A DNA stretch of 64,000 bases from Xiphydria camelus. Its lineage: Eukaryota > Arthropoda > Insecta > Hymenoptera > Xiphydriidae. The stretch lies in NCBI GenBank assembly GCA_963678675.1, contig OY783200.1, positions 25,434,190 through 25,498,189 of the forward strand, in the 5' to 3' direction. The notes beneath the pieces were generated by a model. The model did not search any database, was not told the origin of the DNA, and worked only from the letters and a program-made list of their open reading frames with translations. Position 1 is the stretch's first letter, and the number at the start of each line of letters is the position of its first letter. The position numbers and the translations under genes are program-made. Shown one piece after another: positions 51,584 to 63,608 of the stretch.

Positions 51584-52460
51584 TTCTTGAAGCTGAAATC
51601 ATCCAAGGTACGCGCGGTGAGAAGAGAGAGAGAGAGGTGTGTGTGCGTGAAATGCACTCCCACATCACTTGTTCTTTGGGACATTCGACAGACCGTCACG
51701 ATCGTGATCGCGTTGACCGCTCTGAAACGCATCTCGCGTTTATTTAACCTAACCTTACTCTGTCCTCGTCGTAGTCCAAAGTTGCGAGGGCTTTGTCATT
51801 ACGAACATTCCCGTTGGATGATCTCGGAGAATCTCCTCCTTCGGAATTCATTTTCGGAGCAAGATTCAACAAGATTCGCTGAAATGTGTATACAATATCT
51901 ATAAGTTACTCCGCGCTGACACGTCCAGGACGCAAATATAACAGACGCCATTTTGCATCGTGATGCGCGCGTGTGCAATCACCGGCTACGGTGTTCATTC
52001 GTGCACCACCAAACGAGAAGCGGCGCTGATGGCCGAATACCTTACGCGCGTAAATTACGAATCTGCGAAGCGCAAGAAAGAAGCGTATACCTATATGTAC
52101 GAGTACATATCGAATTCGTCGAAAGTGCAAATGAGGTCGTATCGTTCATTCAGGAAGCGAGGGAATTACCTATAGTTTCTGAAATAAGATATTCGTTCTC
52201 TAATTTTCCTAATGTCAATTTGACACAGGCGCGTATACATTCAATTCCTCGATCGCCACAACTCGCTACACTTATATTACGTGAAAGTTTTTTCGAAGCA
52301 AGCTATACAGTTGTATAGGTATAGTTATGTTATGTACGTATGCGTATAATACATATATGTATTTGTTCGGTATAGGTATATACGTTTGTCTTACGTTAAA
52401 TTGACGAGTTGAACGTGTACGGCAGTAGATCTACATTGGCGTGTCAGTGCAAATATTCAA
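51584..52460. other. Spacer between BORCS6 and the MAM gene
   Basis: Contains a short GA run near 51625 and several TATGTATA/GGTATA patches near 52320-52385. It presumably holds the BORCS6 promoter and the 3' UTR of the MAM gene. A 70-codon frame at about 51963 has no recognisable similarity and is not called. Confidence 0.5.
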
Positions 52461-54121
52461 TCAATCGTTGCGGTACACGTTATTGGCAGACGGTAGAGCT
52501 TCGACTGGACGAACTGCAAATGGTGAGAGAAAGATATTCGAATCGCGGTGGAGAAACGTTCTGCGGAATGCCAATACTATATCGCGCCTTCCACTTACCG
52601 GTGCAACTACGCGGTTGAAATTTGACGTCGTCGATGGCAAAGCCGCCGTTACTCGCTTTTCCCTCCAAAACCAAGCGATAGGGCGAACGGGCGTCGACCG
52701 TAACTTGCGCCGCCGTCCACACGGGCCTGGGATTGTTGAATCCCTTTGCCGTCAACACCCACAGCTGCAATAATAGCGAAAAAGTGTTACAAAGGTAAAC
52801 AAAAAGTAACAAGAGCTCGAAAGCTTTGGCATATACGGTCGCGGTTTACCGGTTCTTTCCCTACGTCTCCATTCCCATTGAAGCCCGATTCAGCGTTGCC
52901 GCCGCTTCCTTCGTTATCAACCGGAACTTTCACAACCTTCAGGGTAGTAGATTCCTCGACACCGAAAGCGGCGAACCAAAAAGTGAAGCACATGGTCTCC
53001 TCGTCTGGTGACGTCCCGATCGGAGGTGATCGTAATTGAACTTCCGACGATTTCTGATTGGTCGTGAAAATATCGAAGAATACGAAATCACCGGTGGCGC
53101 CGAAAGTTTTATCCAACAGCTGAGCTGGTCTGTGAGTTACGAAAGCTCGCTGCCACATTACGGTGCGGTCGCTTCCGGAAGACGTTATATTTTCCCAACC
53201 ACACAAACCCTTCTCGAAGCTGCAGTCCTCCGGCCGGACATAGGCGCTCGACGGTCTCGCTAGGGGCGGAAGAATCGCGCGCAAACGCACGTTCGCCGTT
53301 AATTGGAATATTCCATGCCCGTCTGGTCACGTTCGAGTTGCAAAGATGGAGAGAAAACTCGTTGTTCCTTACAGGTGCAATTGCCAATGAAAAATGCCAC
53401 GTCGTCGATGCCTATACTGCCGCTCGCTCTATTGGGTCCCCAAGTACCTTCGAAGGCAATGTTGAAGTTTCGCCTCTCGTTGATGCGGGCTTGGGCGTAG
53501 TTCCACGTGGGTCCCTGGTTGTTGTAAATTTGCCAAACAGGCGTCCAGGTTTCTCCAGCGCCTACCGGTTGCACGGATACGCGAAGTACACCTGAAAGAA
53601 AAGCAACGAAACGCATCGTGGTTTCACTTCACTTTCTTTCAGCCCAGTCACGCAAGATAGATTTCGTTTGTTTACCCAAGCTCGGACCCGTTGAGTCGAT
53701 GAAGGACTCGAACATGAAGTACCAGAAAGTAATACAAAGCAGCTCCGCGGATCCCTTCATTTCTCGACTAACGAGCTGAGCCGTCCCGCCGCCACCTGTC
53801 CCGCCGCTGCTAGTGCTGGCGCTGCCACCACCGGCCGCGCGCAACCCGCCCCTCGAACGTCCGAGGCCTATAAAGTATTCGTTACGACGACCTACCGTGT
53901 GCCCGTTGCTGTACGGTTTACGCTGATTTCGCGGACTCAACACCTGACTCGAAACCCTCTCCCATTCTACGCGGTCTGGATCCCGTGAATTGATCCACTC
54001 GCACTCGTCCACCTCGAAGGTGCAGTCTCGCGGAATCGGTGCCGCCACTTGCGGAGAAACTTGAATCGGGAAGAGACGAGACGAGGATGGTAGGATCGTA
54101 GGCTTCTTAACGAAGAAAGAG

Positions 54122-54161
<40 letters not shown>

Positions 54162-56262
54162 GTGGCTCTCACCTGGGCAAGCACCCTGCGAGAAGGTGAT
54201 ATCGTCGATGGCGATATCACCCATCCCGGTATTCCCGACGGAAGCCTCGAATACGAGCTGAAAATCGTCCAGCGAACTGATCGTCACTTCGGACATGAAC
54301 CAAGCGTTCCCGGCGTTACCGCTGAGTCCCCAAATTTCCTCGAGGGCCGTTGCGGCGTCGGGACTGCGAAAGTGACGCACGTAAATCTTGAGGTTACCGA
54401 TGCCTGAACCAAACATGTGGAACCAAAAGTGCATGCACAGAGGTCCATCGGTTCCGGTCGCCGGAAAGCTTGTCCCGATTAGCTTTGCGACATCCCCTGG
54501 CCTTCGTGGAAAGCTCGAGTCGATATACGCGTATCCCCCCGCTGTGGCTCGATCGCTGGAACTATCCATCGCCGGACCTGTCGTAGGATCTGCGCTGCCC
54601 CGGCTCTAAGCCAGAGTATCGGAACAAAATTGGGTTCGCAATAGGAACGTGCCTTCCGACGGGTGGGCGCGCGTATGCGCGTATACGAGGACAGTCGAAT
54701 GCGATAGTGGTGCGTATACTTCATACGTATACGCGGATACGCTCGCACGTGGTATACCAATTCGCGTGCGCGTGTATCACTCACGATTGTCCAGTCGAAG
54801 TCGTCCTCGGCGTCGTTGCTCCAATCGCAAAAGCCCCCGGCAAAGTTACAGAACCCCGTGCAGGATGTCCCGGGCTGAAGGTCTATGTCATCAACGGCAA
54901 CGTATCCGCGATAGAGACGGGAAGGATCAGCCGCATCCACGGGAACGCCTTCGATTATTAGCTGTCGAGTCGAAGCGCAAATTAGGACGACAATGATAAA
55001 TTAAACTCGCGTCGCGACCTACCGAGTGAATGTCGGGATAGGTATAGAGTATCCTCGCTTGTTGCCACACGCCGAGCGTATAGTATTGCGCTTGCCATAA
55101 TACACGTTCTTCGCCGGACGGCGTCGTCGTCGTCGTCGACTGAGATTCCACAACCGTTGCGTTGTCCGCAGACGCGATCACTTCCGTCCGTTCCCTCCTG
55201 ACGGAGTTCTCGTCGATACCCACGTGCAAGATGACCCTCAGCCCTGCCGAGCTCAACCCGTCCATCGCGTATTTGAACATGAAGCACGTTCCGGACACAC
55301 CGGTACTGCCGAGCTGAGGACTGTGCAACAGTCCTCCGGGGCTCCTGGTATCGACCTCCTTTGTCGGCAATCGAGATGTCTCCACGAAGGCGTAACTGAG
55401 GGAGTCGAAGAGATAAAATCGTGAGTCGCGGTAATCGCGATTCGTGTGGCACGGTACCGCGCGTCTCGTTGGTATCATCACGAGCGCGTGCGACGCACCC
55501 TCCCTCCATAGTGCCGGCGGTCGAGTCCGTGGGCGGCCCGCCGAGCCAGTTGGTTCCCAATCCTGTTCCCGGTGTCCATCGGAGACCTCCCTTGCCGTTT
55601 TGCCACTCGCAGAGAGACTGAACGGGCAGAGGACCGAAATCGCAAAAAACTTCGTCCACTGTTGCGGTTGACGGTGGCACGGTCGTCGTTGGATACCTGT
55701 CAAGGCACGCGCGCGTAAATTGTAAAACACGCGTACGTACGACGCAATGAGGTACCCTCGTATGTCACGCGCACCTTTGCGTAGATGGATTTCTCTGAGC
55801 GAGCGTGGTAGGGTCCGGATTCCTTCGGACCGATGTAGCTTCTGTCGTGGACGGCGGCGAGTTGCTCCGGGTCAGCGGGACATCGCGGGACCACTGCCTC
55901 GGCCCGATGTTTTCAACCTCGTCCAAAGGTTCCCGATCACGTTTGCTCGCGCTACCGCCGTCGTCTCTTCCAACTTCGCGTGAACGAACTGACGGGTGAA
56001 GGCGGTCGTCATCGATGGAGGAGGAGGAAGAGGGCGACGTCACGACGCTATCGTCGATCGGTTGACACGGCGTGGTGTTGACCCAATCAGGAATCGGAGT
56101 ACTCGTATCCGGCGGATCGTGTCGAACGTCGACCAAGTCCACCTGCTCCCCCAGCATTGGTCCTAGTTCACCGGGTAATGGAAACCACGTCGATGCTCTC
56201 ACCCACCCCGGGAAAAACAACGACAGCGACAAAGATAACGTCACCGATACCGACGAAGACAT
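52461..56262 (-). CDS. Secreted protein with four MAM domains
   Basis: Exons in coding order: 56262-55775, 55696-55499, 55395-55023, 54961-54785, 54605-54173, 54047-53676, 53591-53373, 53259-52850, 52764-52599, 52513-52461 (TGA), all in phase, giving 962 aa. The N-terminus ([20 protein letters not shown]) looks like a signal peptide. Residues to about 163 are Ser/Asp/Pro-rich. MAM1 starts near 180 (CDFGPLPVQSLCEW) and closes with YVAVDDIDLQPGTSC. MAM2 starts FCNFAGGFCDWSND and closes IAIDDITFSQGAC. MAM3 starts CTFEVDECEWIN and closes IGIDDVAFFIGNC. MAM4 starts CSFEKGLCGWEN and closes FAIDDVKFQPRSC. The C-terminus is a short tail without a membrane helix, so it should be secreted. MAM domains mediate adhesion or oligomer contacts. 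The specific orthologue is not recognised; some insect relatives carry extra LDL-receptor or membrane parts not seen here. Confidence 0.9.
54124..54156. repeat. (GA)n microsatellite
   Basis: Lies in the intron between MAM2 and MAM3 exons. Confidence 0.9.
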
Positions 56263-56823
56263 GACGAACGCGCGGTAGGACGTGCGAATTAGAAAATTCG
56301 CGCTCGACAAACTCTCATCACCCGAGAACCTTTTCGAAGGACTCGCAACTGCGGTGTAAAACGTAATGGAAAACGAAACGTCCGATGATTCTCCATGGTT
56401 CCGGGGCACCGGTTTCCGCTCGTCACGCTCGGGCCACGCCGTCCACGCTCCTTTTCAAAAGCAAGCTTCGCCAGGGATCGGGCAACACCGCGTCCGTCCG
56501 TCCCTTTATAGTTGGCTGAATAGCAAAAGCCGCGCGACATCCGTTGGCCGATCAAATGCGATACGCGTGTGTGAATTTTTATGAATAGCCGCGTTCGTGC
56601 GAGTACGAATATACGTGTGATACGACCGTTGGATGATCAGAGAAATATCTGAAACTAGAGAATCATTTGAATTCGTACGCGGAAGACGGTTTCAAATGCC
56701 CCCCCCCCCCCCGCCCCTCATCACACTCTCTGTCATCGCATTCGCAACTCACAACGCGGAAATTTATTTTTTACGATATCATCAACGTGATGAGCATGCG
56801 TTGGAATTACAAGAAGAAAGAAG

Positions 56824-58350
56824 CTAGTTGTTGCGACCGCGATAGTTGATCTCGTTCGATCGACGACAGTTGCCTTTGAAATTTGGTATCTTCAGGTAAC
56901 GCAAAAAAATGTTGAAATCCAGATCATTGCCAACGCATTTGTGGATGACGTTGGTGCAACGCCCGACGTTCAAACCGACTCGAATGATACGAGGCACCAG
57001 ATAAGGGCAGAGAACCAGTTGGCTCGTCCTCGGGCGACAATGCGCTCGTTTTCGTAGCATCTTGGACACCAGGTTGACCACTTCTCGAGAAGTCGCCTCG
57101 GCCAGTGGTCTTGGTTCTCCATTGCACGCCATCTCGACAATTTCTGCGTGGCTCTGAAATAGCGAGCGATGGATGGGGCGAAGAACAAGAAACGCACGCG
57201 AAGAAATCAGTTACGGCCAGTCGTAATGCGATGATGCACATACGCACCGTGGCTGGAAAGGGGAGCCTGTTCGCGATCATCTGGTATAGCACGACACCCA
57301 TGCTCCACACGTCGGACCTGAAGTCGTAAGGCTGACTCTCGAGCATCTCGGGAGCCATGTAATGGTACGTGCCCGCGCAACGGCTCGTGGAACTCCTGTT
57401 AGTCAACACACGCGAAGAATTCAAGATCTCGTTAACACGGGATTTGACTTGGATCGACGCGCGTCGTACCCTTGAAGATCGTTCGAAACCCCAAAGTCGC
57501 CTATCTTGACGATATCTCCCCGGCGGCCGGTGAGCATAATGTTGTCGGGTTTCAGATCCCGATGCAAGATCTTCTTTTCGTGTATGTGATGCACACCGAG
57601 CACGACTTGCGAGAATAGATACAACGCGTCCTGCGCAAACGAAAACTCGTCACGATCAATTTCAATCGGCCCCGCCGAATTCTCGATCCACGGACGCGAC
57701 GCGAGAAATCGTGATGTACTCAAATTGGCACTGCGTGGAGCCGAGTTTGTATAGATATCACCTCCTCCTCGAGCGCCGTCCCTCTTTTCTCTAGCAGGTC
57801 CTTGAGAGTACCACGCGTGGCGTATTCCATCAATATGTAGCAACGATTGTCCTCCCTCCAAGCTCCGTGGTAGGCCACTATGTTTGGATGTCTCATCTTT
57901 TGCAAACATCGAACTTCCCCCAACACCATCTCGAGCACGGACAAAGTATATCGCGTTACGCAACGTACAATGGGTAGGTATGTATGGTAACTCGGTAATG
58001 GAATAGCGCACGTGCGACATATCTACCAATTTTCACGTATACCTTGCACGATTACGGCACATGCGTATACCATGAACTTACGCATGCGAGGCCGAATTGA
58101 GATTCTTATAATCCGGTACCTGAAGAGACGTCGTCGCTAGTTGTTGCACCTTTATCACGAATGGCTTGCGATCCTTCAGTCTTCTAACCAGATAAACCGC
58201 CCTGCCAGATACGCACACGCGGTAACACGGATGAAGCATTTACACCTTTCGGGGAGGTCGCACGGCATACGCCGCATCGTTCCGTTCGCACACTCACCCA
58301 AACGTCCCTTCGCCCAAAACAGTTATGGCGTTAAAATCGTCGGCAGACAT
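56824..58350 (-). CDS. NEK-like serine/threonine protein kinase, compact
   Basis: Exons in coding order: 58350-58298, 58201-58120, 57929-57762, 57630-57470, 57395-57248, 57153-56824 (stop), giving 313 aa. It is essentially one kinase domain: glycine loop LGEGTFGAVY (residues 12-21), catalytic Lys in FVIK (35), helix-C Glu in GEVRCLQKMRHPNIV, catalytic loop ILHRDLKPDN (about 122-131), IGDFGVSNDL (about 144-153), and activation end CAGTYHYMAPEM. All key catalytic residues are present, so it should be active. The HPNIV and short activation loop resemble NEK kinases, which act on cilia and mitosis, but there is no long C-terminal coiled coil and the subfamily is unclear. The exon-3 acceptor (GTGCTCGAG) is weak, so a few residues near helix C may be wrong or a micro-exon missed. 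Confidence 0.82.
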
Positions 58351-59129
58351 CGTCGAACGATCCTCCGCGAAGCAAAGGCGACGGCGATACGTACAAGAGC
58401 ACACTGCGCGCAATTAGTTGTAATTTCTTTATTTACCACTTTTCTCTCTCTCTCTCTCTCTCCCCCCTACCTCCCTCTCCCTCACTGGTCACAAACAACA
58501 CGATAAAATCTTAATCGAGGCGTTTGGCCTGCCTTTCTCCTCCTTCTTCTGTCCCTTTATACCTAAACACGACACCAAGATGAAAAGCAATTACCGCCAT
58601 CGAGTACACAAATAGTGACGATACCAACTGTATGTACGTATACCATGTGGACGATCGAGATACTCGGCTTGAAGGTGTCGATCGAGTATTCGCATCGACG
58701 GACCGGCCGTAAGAATTGATGCTCTTGGAGGCGCGAGGTTGGCGCGAAGCAACATACTCGCAAAAGGGTTAGGACGAACATTGAATGAAAGAAAACGAAG
58801 AAAAAAAAAAAGAAAAAAGAAAAGAAAAGAAGAGTAGACGAGATAGGGTAATCCGCAATGCGTGGCGGACGAGAAACCGCGATATAACGGAAAAAATGCA
58901 CACAATATAATACACACACGCGCACATAGTTATACGTGAGTATGTGTATATATATATATATATATATGTACCTATATATAGTATATATATATAGGTATAG
59001 AGTATATGTACACACAGCTATATATACATATATACCCATATATATATATTTCTTTTATCTTTGTTCCAACCCCTTTGAACTCTTCAAGGATGACGTGATT
59101 ACTTGCTACAAGTCATCAACTCTCTGTTA
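58351..59129. other. Spacer between the kinase and OTUD5
   Basis: Holds a CT run near 58443-58462, an A-rich patch near 58798-58830, and TA-rich microsatellite DNA near 58943-59050. It should contain the kinase promoter and the OTUD5 3' UTR. No gene is supported. Confidence 0.55.
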
Positions 59130-61828
59130 CTAGGATTCTACTATCGTATTATCGGTGTCGTTCCCGGAAGGCGCATTTACGCGCGATTGCTTCAAACTAT
59201 CCAAGTACTCCTGCTGCGAAGTCGCCAAAACTTGAGACAATATATCGCTATCTTCCCAGTCTGTCAAACCTGGAAGAAACGGACGCATTTTCCAACGGCG
59301 TTTCGACCAACGGTGATCCTCCCTTCCCGACGCGTAGATTCGATGACGTTTTCTTACCGAATACTTCGGGGGGTAGCCGGTTGAACAACGAAATATCGGG
59401 TGACGCGTGGTTCTTCTCTTTGCTGCTACCTGGCACTGGTTCTTGTGGCGCAGCTTTCGGTAACTCGAACTCGAACGACGAATGAGTCGTGCCGGAAGTT
59501 TGAGTGGTCGATTGATGTTGCGGGGATCGTTTATTGTATCGCATCGAATCGCCGACCTGATTATCGACACACGTAATAACGTACTAAAGGTCAATTTTGA
59601 CAGACGGTTACGTCTATTGCTCCTTCTTGCCTATCGATAGATCAGTGATCCGTACAAAAATTGATCGAACCTTTGGGGAATTGCGTAACGCATCTTGCTG
59701 TTGGCTGGCTTGAGTCGCTGTCGGAGAAGAGCTGTGTCCGCGTTGTTGACCACCACCCCCGCAGCAGCCACCACCACCACCACCACCACCACCACCACCA
59801 CCACCACCGCCACTTCCGCCGCCGTTACGGCCACCGAGCGTATGAAAATGAGCGTGGCTGTGTTGCGCGCTGGTTACGGTACTGGTGCTGCTGCTACTGG
59901 TCGATCGCTTCTCGTCCATTGGACACGACAGGATAATGGCATCGCGCGTTGAACGTACGAAATTCGGAGGAAAAAACGTATACGTACGCGAATAGCGGGA
60001 AGGAGACTTACCGCTTTGCGCATCTCGTTGTCTCGTAACCATTGCAAATAACTCTCTCTGGCGACTTGTTCCTCTATAGCTTCGTTGGTCGCTTCCCAAT
60101 CGGTAGCCTTGATCTTATCCTCCAGCATCGTCTGCCGAGCGGAATACAACGATGCAGGATTAACGGTGCGAACGAATATGCGCACAAGCGGCTCGAATTA
60201 CCTGCTCGATGTGTAGCTCTTCACTTTGACGAACCGCGTCCGATATGAGCGCCCGATCCGCGGCGCCGGGATTGTACGCAGGCAGACCAAGTCCGACACC
60301 TACGGTGGCCTTGTACGGATCTACTATGCTATTGTAGTGACTGCCCCGTTGGTACGACAGTCGTATGGGCTCATTGTCGCTTTTATGAACCCCGTGAAAG
60401 ATATTGATTGGCTCTTTACGTGGAAGAGAGGCGGAAAAAAAAGAGAAACCACGCGATAAAAAAGTAGCGCTCGAAGCGGATGGCGAAAAGAGGGTACGAA
60501 TGCGCACGTACCGGTGCCATAGCAAAAGAGTTGGACGCTGCGATTGTACATCTCGGACATGGCCTGCATCTCTATGTGATTACCGTGTACGTACTCTTGC
60601 CTCTTCCTATCGACATACGTACTGAAATCTTCCGCTACGAAGTGGGAGAAGAACTCTTGATTCGCGGCCTGAAAGCGAAAGAGGGAGGTGTTCCGATCAG
60701 AACGCGGGGACCCCACGCCTGTTTGCGAGACGGATACCCACGATATAGTCCATGCAGTGCTTCCTCACGACGCTATGCATCTCTTGGTCCCCGTACACTT
60801 GATCGGCAACGGCCCTGAACAGGCAAGCACCGTCCTCCCCCATTTTCTTTATAACGAACCCCATCTTTCGCACGCGCTTCTCGAACCACCTGTCTCGCTG
60901 AAACGCAGAGGCGGGAGAACACGAGAAGATGGAAGAAAATCGAAAGCGGACGCGAACGATCGAGCGCGCCTGACGTACCTCCTGCCATTCGGCCAGAGTG
61001 AGGTTGTTTCCGGTGTGGCCGGTATACTCATCGCCGCTATTGTAGCCGTTGACCAATTCGGGCTCAAGACTCGCACCCGTCGTCACTAAGGCCATTCGAC
61101 CGTTAGTCATCGCGGCGTTGTCGGCACCTGAGAGACAGCGAAACGTCGAAACAAAGCTCTTCCCGGGGTGATGCGATACTCGCTCTCGCGCGCAGAAGGT
61201 AGAATCGATAAAATTTACCCTGCGGTCCGCTACAGGTGGCAGATGGCGGAGTCGCCTGGCATTCTCTCTCCCTCTCCCTGTCGCGTCCCCTGTCCCTTTC
61301 CCTCTCGCGTTTTGAACGGGCATTTCTACCAAGACAGCTTCTAGGAATGAGAGAGAACGATCAGCGAGGAAAGGCGCGCAATAAGCAAAGAACGAGAACG
61401 TAGACGATGATTACCGATGCGGGCTCGCTCTCTGACGATGACGTTTACCAGGGCTGGGTCCGCTTCCCTCCTCAAAGTGCTTTTCCTCCCGACGGTCTAC
61501 TCCGCCCTGCGACGAAAATTTTCCTTCGTGATCGATCGAGTCGCACTGCCAAGTCGGCATCGTTTGCTCACGATCCCCCATTTACATTCTCCCCATTGCT
61601 TCTATCTCAAACCCAATCCGATTCCATCTCAATCCCTGCTGCATTACGCGTGCGATTTCTGAGCTCCTTTATCCCCCCTCCCCGCCCCATCCATCCTCAG
61701 AAATGTTCCATGGATCCGTTATAATGCACGAGGAGATGAAACGACGACTATGATGATGACAACAACCACGACGGCAAATCCATCTCACTCGTCAAAGAGG
61801 AGACGGAAAATATACGGTTGTTCCATCC

Positions 61829-61889
<61 letters not shown>

Positions 61890-62050
61890 TGAGAGATTAT
61901 TTGTAGTTTTACCTGATACGAGCTATTAGCGACTATGGATCCCGTGCCATGTTCACCCTGTACACCATGATGAACGTCAACTTCGGACCCGCCACCTCCC
62001 TCACGCCTGTCCTTGCTTCCGTTCGGTTTCTTCTTCGACAGAATTGTCAT
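59130..62050 (-). CDS. OTUD5: OTU-domain deubiquitinase OTUD5 (DUBA)
   Basis: Cysteine protease that removes ubiquitin chains; in mammals it restrains innate signalling by acting on TRAF3 and is activated by phosphorylation. Exons in coding order: 62050-61913, 61506-61415, 61340-61219, 61127-60979, 60897-60742, 60668-60512, 60413-60202, 60131-60012, 59910-59671, 59556-59358, 59269-59130 (stop), in phase, giving 574 aa (human about 571). The start MTILSKKKP matches the family. Other blocks are [19 protein letters not shown], the catalytic [18 protein letters not shown] (Cys near 192), [34 protein letters not shown] (His near 297), [32 protein letters not shown], and a C-terminal ubiquitin-interacting motif ([17 protein letters not shown]). 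Oddities are a poly-Gly run (59770-59812) and an RE/RD-repeat stretch encoded near 61260-61320. The 59910 acceptor is the least certain border. Confidence 0.95.
61831..61886. repeat. (GA)n microsatellite in OTUD5 intron 1
   Basis: A GA run that begins about 27 bases inside the intron from the exon-1 donor. On the OTUD5 strand it reads as CT. Confidence 0.93.
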
Positions 62051-63475
62051 CTTGCACGATCCGTGCGAAATTGCGCGCTGCTATCGTTGCGTTGACTTTA
62101 TGGAACACTCGACGGCTGTCGCGCGCGTGGGTATACGTACGCACGTGCAAAGGTCGCGTATACTTAGGTACGTACTCTTCTTCAACGGTAATCACTAACT
62201 TCGCGCATTCATTTATTACTTTCACGCTGATGTATGTATCGTGATCGATGCGACGCAAATTCAATTTATCGTAAATCGGACGCATTCGCTACCGCTACGT
62301 ATAATGAACGGAGACTTCCGGTCGCAGAAACTTTATCGCTTCGGCATCGCGCGACACGAAACGCGTCGTTCGTCAACAGTAACGTTAATTCCAGTTAATT
62401 CCTGTTGTTTTCGATGTCCAACGAGTCGGCCATATTTGTTCGGTCGACGGAAACCACGAACACTACTGCTAATGCGGGGTGAGAAACTACTACTCGTCTC
62501 ATCCAACACGCGAAATACAGCGCCCTAAAGCTACCTAAAGGCGGCGAACTTCGAAACTAAGAGGAGGCCCCCGCGCAGAGGCAAAATCGATTTGCCACGC
62601 GTTTGACCCCGTGGTGTCTGGATAGGAAAGAGCTGTTTACCTATATATGTATATATTTTACTTATAATATTATGAGATATAACGGCCAGCATATACGGAT
62701 GTGGGAAAATCGCAACATTTTAGGCTGCGATGCCACCTAGCGGACCTGCCATTAACTCGACCGAGCTTCGCGAGACGAGGTTCTCAGGTATTCACCCAGA
62801 TGGCGCAACAATCAAAAAATGTTGCCATTTTTTGGAATTAAGTTCTAAGAATATCCGCTAAATGGCGCCACGGCCCAAAGATGGTAGAAAATCGACCCTG
62901 GTATCAGGAGAGCATAACTAACAAGGAGGTGTTCGTTGCACCAACGGCCGATTCGTATCGAACCGCGCGAACCCCATGAATGGTCACCAATAGAAACGGG
63001 CCTTTTAAGCCGCTCAGTGAGTATCTAGTAATACCTAGGTACCTACTGCATTCCCATTCCGAAGTACGGGAATGCAGTACTGTCAGCCAATTTCTGAACA
63101 CGCCCTAAGCTTACGTCGTTTTCGCGGCGAAAGGATACCTACGCGCGGAGCGGGGGAAGCGAGTCCTTGCGCGCGCGCGTGTGCCGGGTAGGGGGTGGTT
63201 GTGTGGTAGTGTCGGTGATCGCTAGTTTTTTTAATCCGACGGCGGGTTAACTGGCGTTTCGGCGGCGGTGCGGAGCGCGTCTCGCGAGGGAGTTCCTCCG
63301 ATCTTTTTTTTTCCGCGCGCGCGAGCCGCGATACTCTGGGCGGCCCGTGCTCTACAACTCTCACTCACTCTCACCGCGGCGGGGTAGTGCTTGACCGCCG
63401 TAGCCGACAATCGCAAGCGAAACCGGACGCGAGGCGATTAGCAGGCGCGCAAAAAACGCACGCGGTTCGCTAAAA
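62051..63475. other. Intergenic region between divergent OTUD5 and the next gene
   Basis: Contains the OTUD5 promoter side, a short TATA-rich patch near 62640-62680, a region with repeated ATGGCGC-type motifs (62730-62870), a 12-bp hairpin at 63044-63079, and a CpG-rich stretch (63110-63470) that looks like the promoter and 5' UTR of the plus-strand gene starting at 63476. No other gene is supported. Confidence 0.55.
63044..63079. repeat. 12-bp perfect inverted repeat
   Basis: TACTGCATTCCC at 63044-63055 and GGGAATGCAGTA at 63068-63079, with a 12-base loop. Possibly the end of a small element or a chance hairpin. Confidence 0.65.
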
Positions 63476-63608
63476 ATGGCGAAGGCGTTTCGCGCGGTGA
63501 CAGTATCGACTTTGTCAAACAATGGACGGTCGACGCCGAAGTACGGCGAGCCGGTCACGCTCAACATCAATTACGATCCTCAGGGACTCAGCGTCGAGCT
63601 CGTGTCAG
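63476..63608 (+). CDS. First coding exon of an unidentified gene (partial)
   Basis: Begins with ATG in an AAAAATGG context and encodes MAKAFRAVTVSTLSNNGR, then PKYGEPVTLNINYD and a GLSVELVS segment, ending at a phase-1 donor (GTCAG|GTAACT). A CpG-rich leader precedes it, composition is coding-like, and the donor is good. The rest lies beyond the window. I do not recognise the family. The alternative is a spurious frame, which I think less likely given the orderly sequence up to the donor and the loss of quality after it. Confidence 0.6.

Noticed and set aside
51960..52175. 71-codon plus-strand frame between BORCS6 and the MAM gene
   Set aside because: No similarity recognised and no support beyond the open frame.
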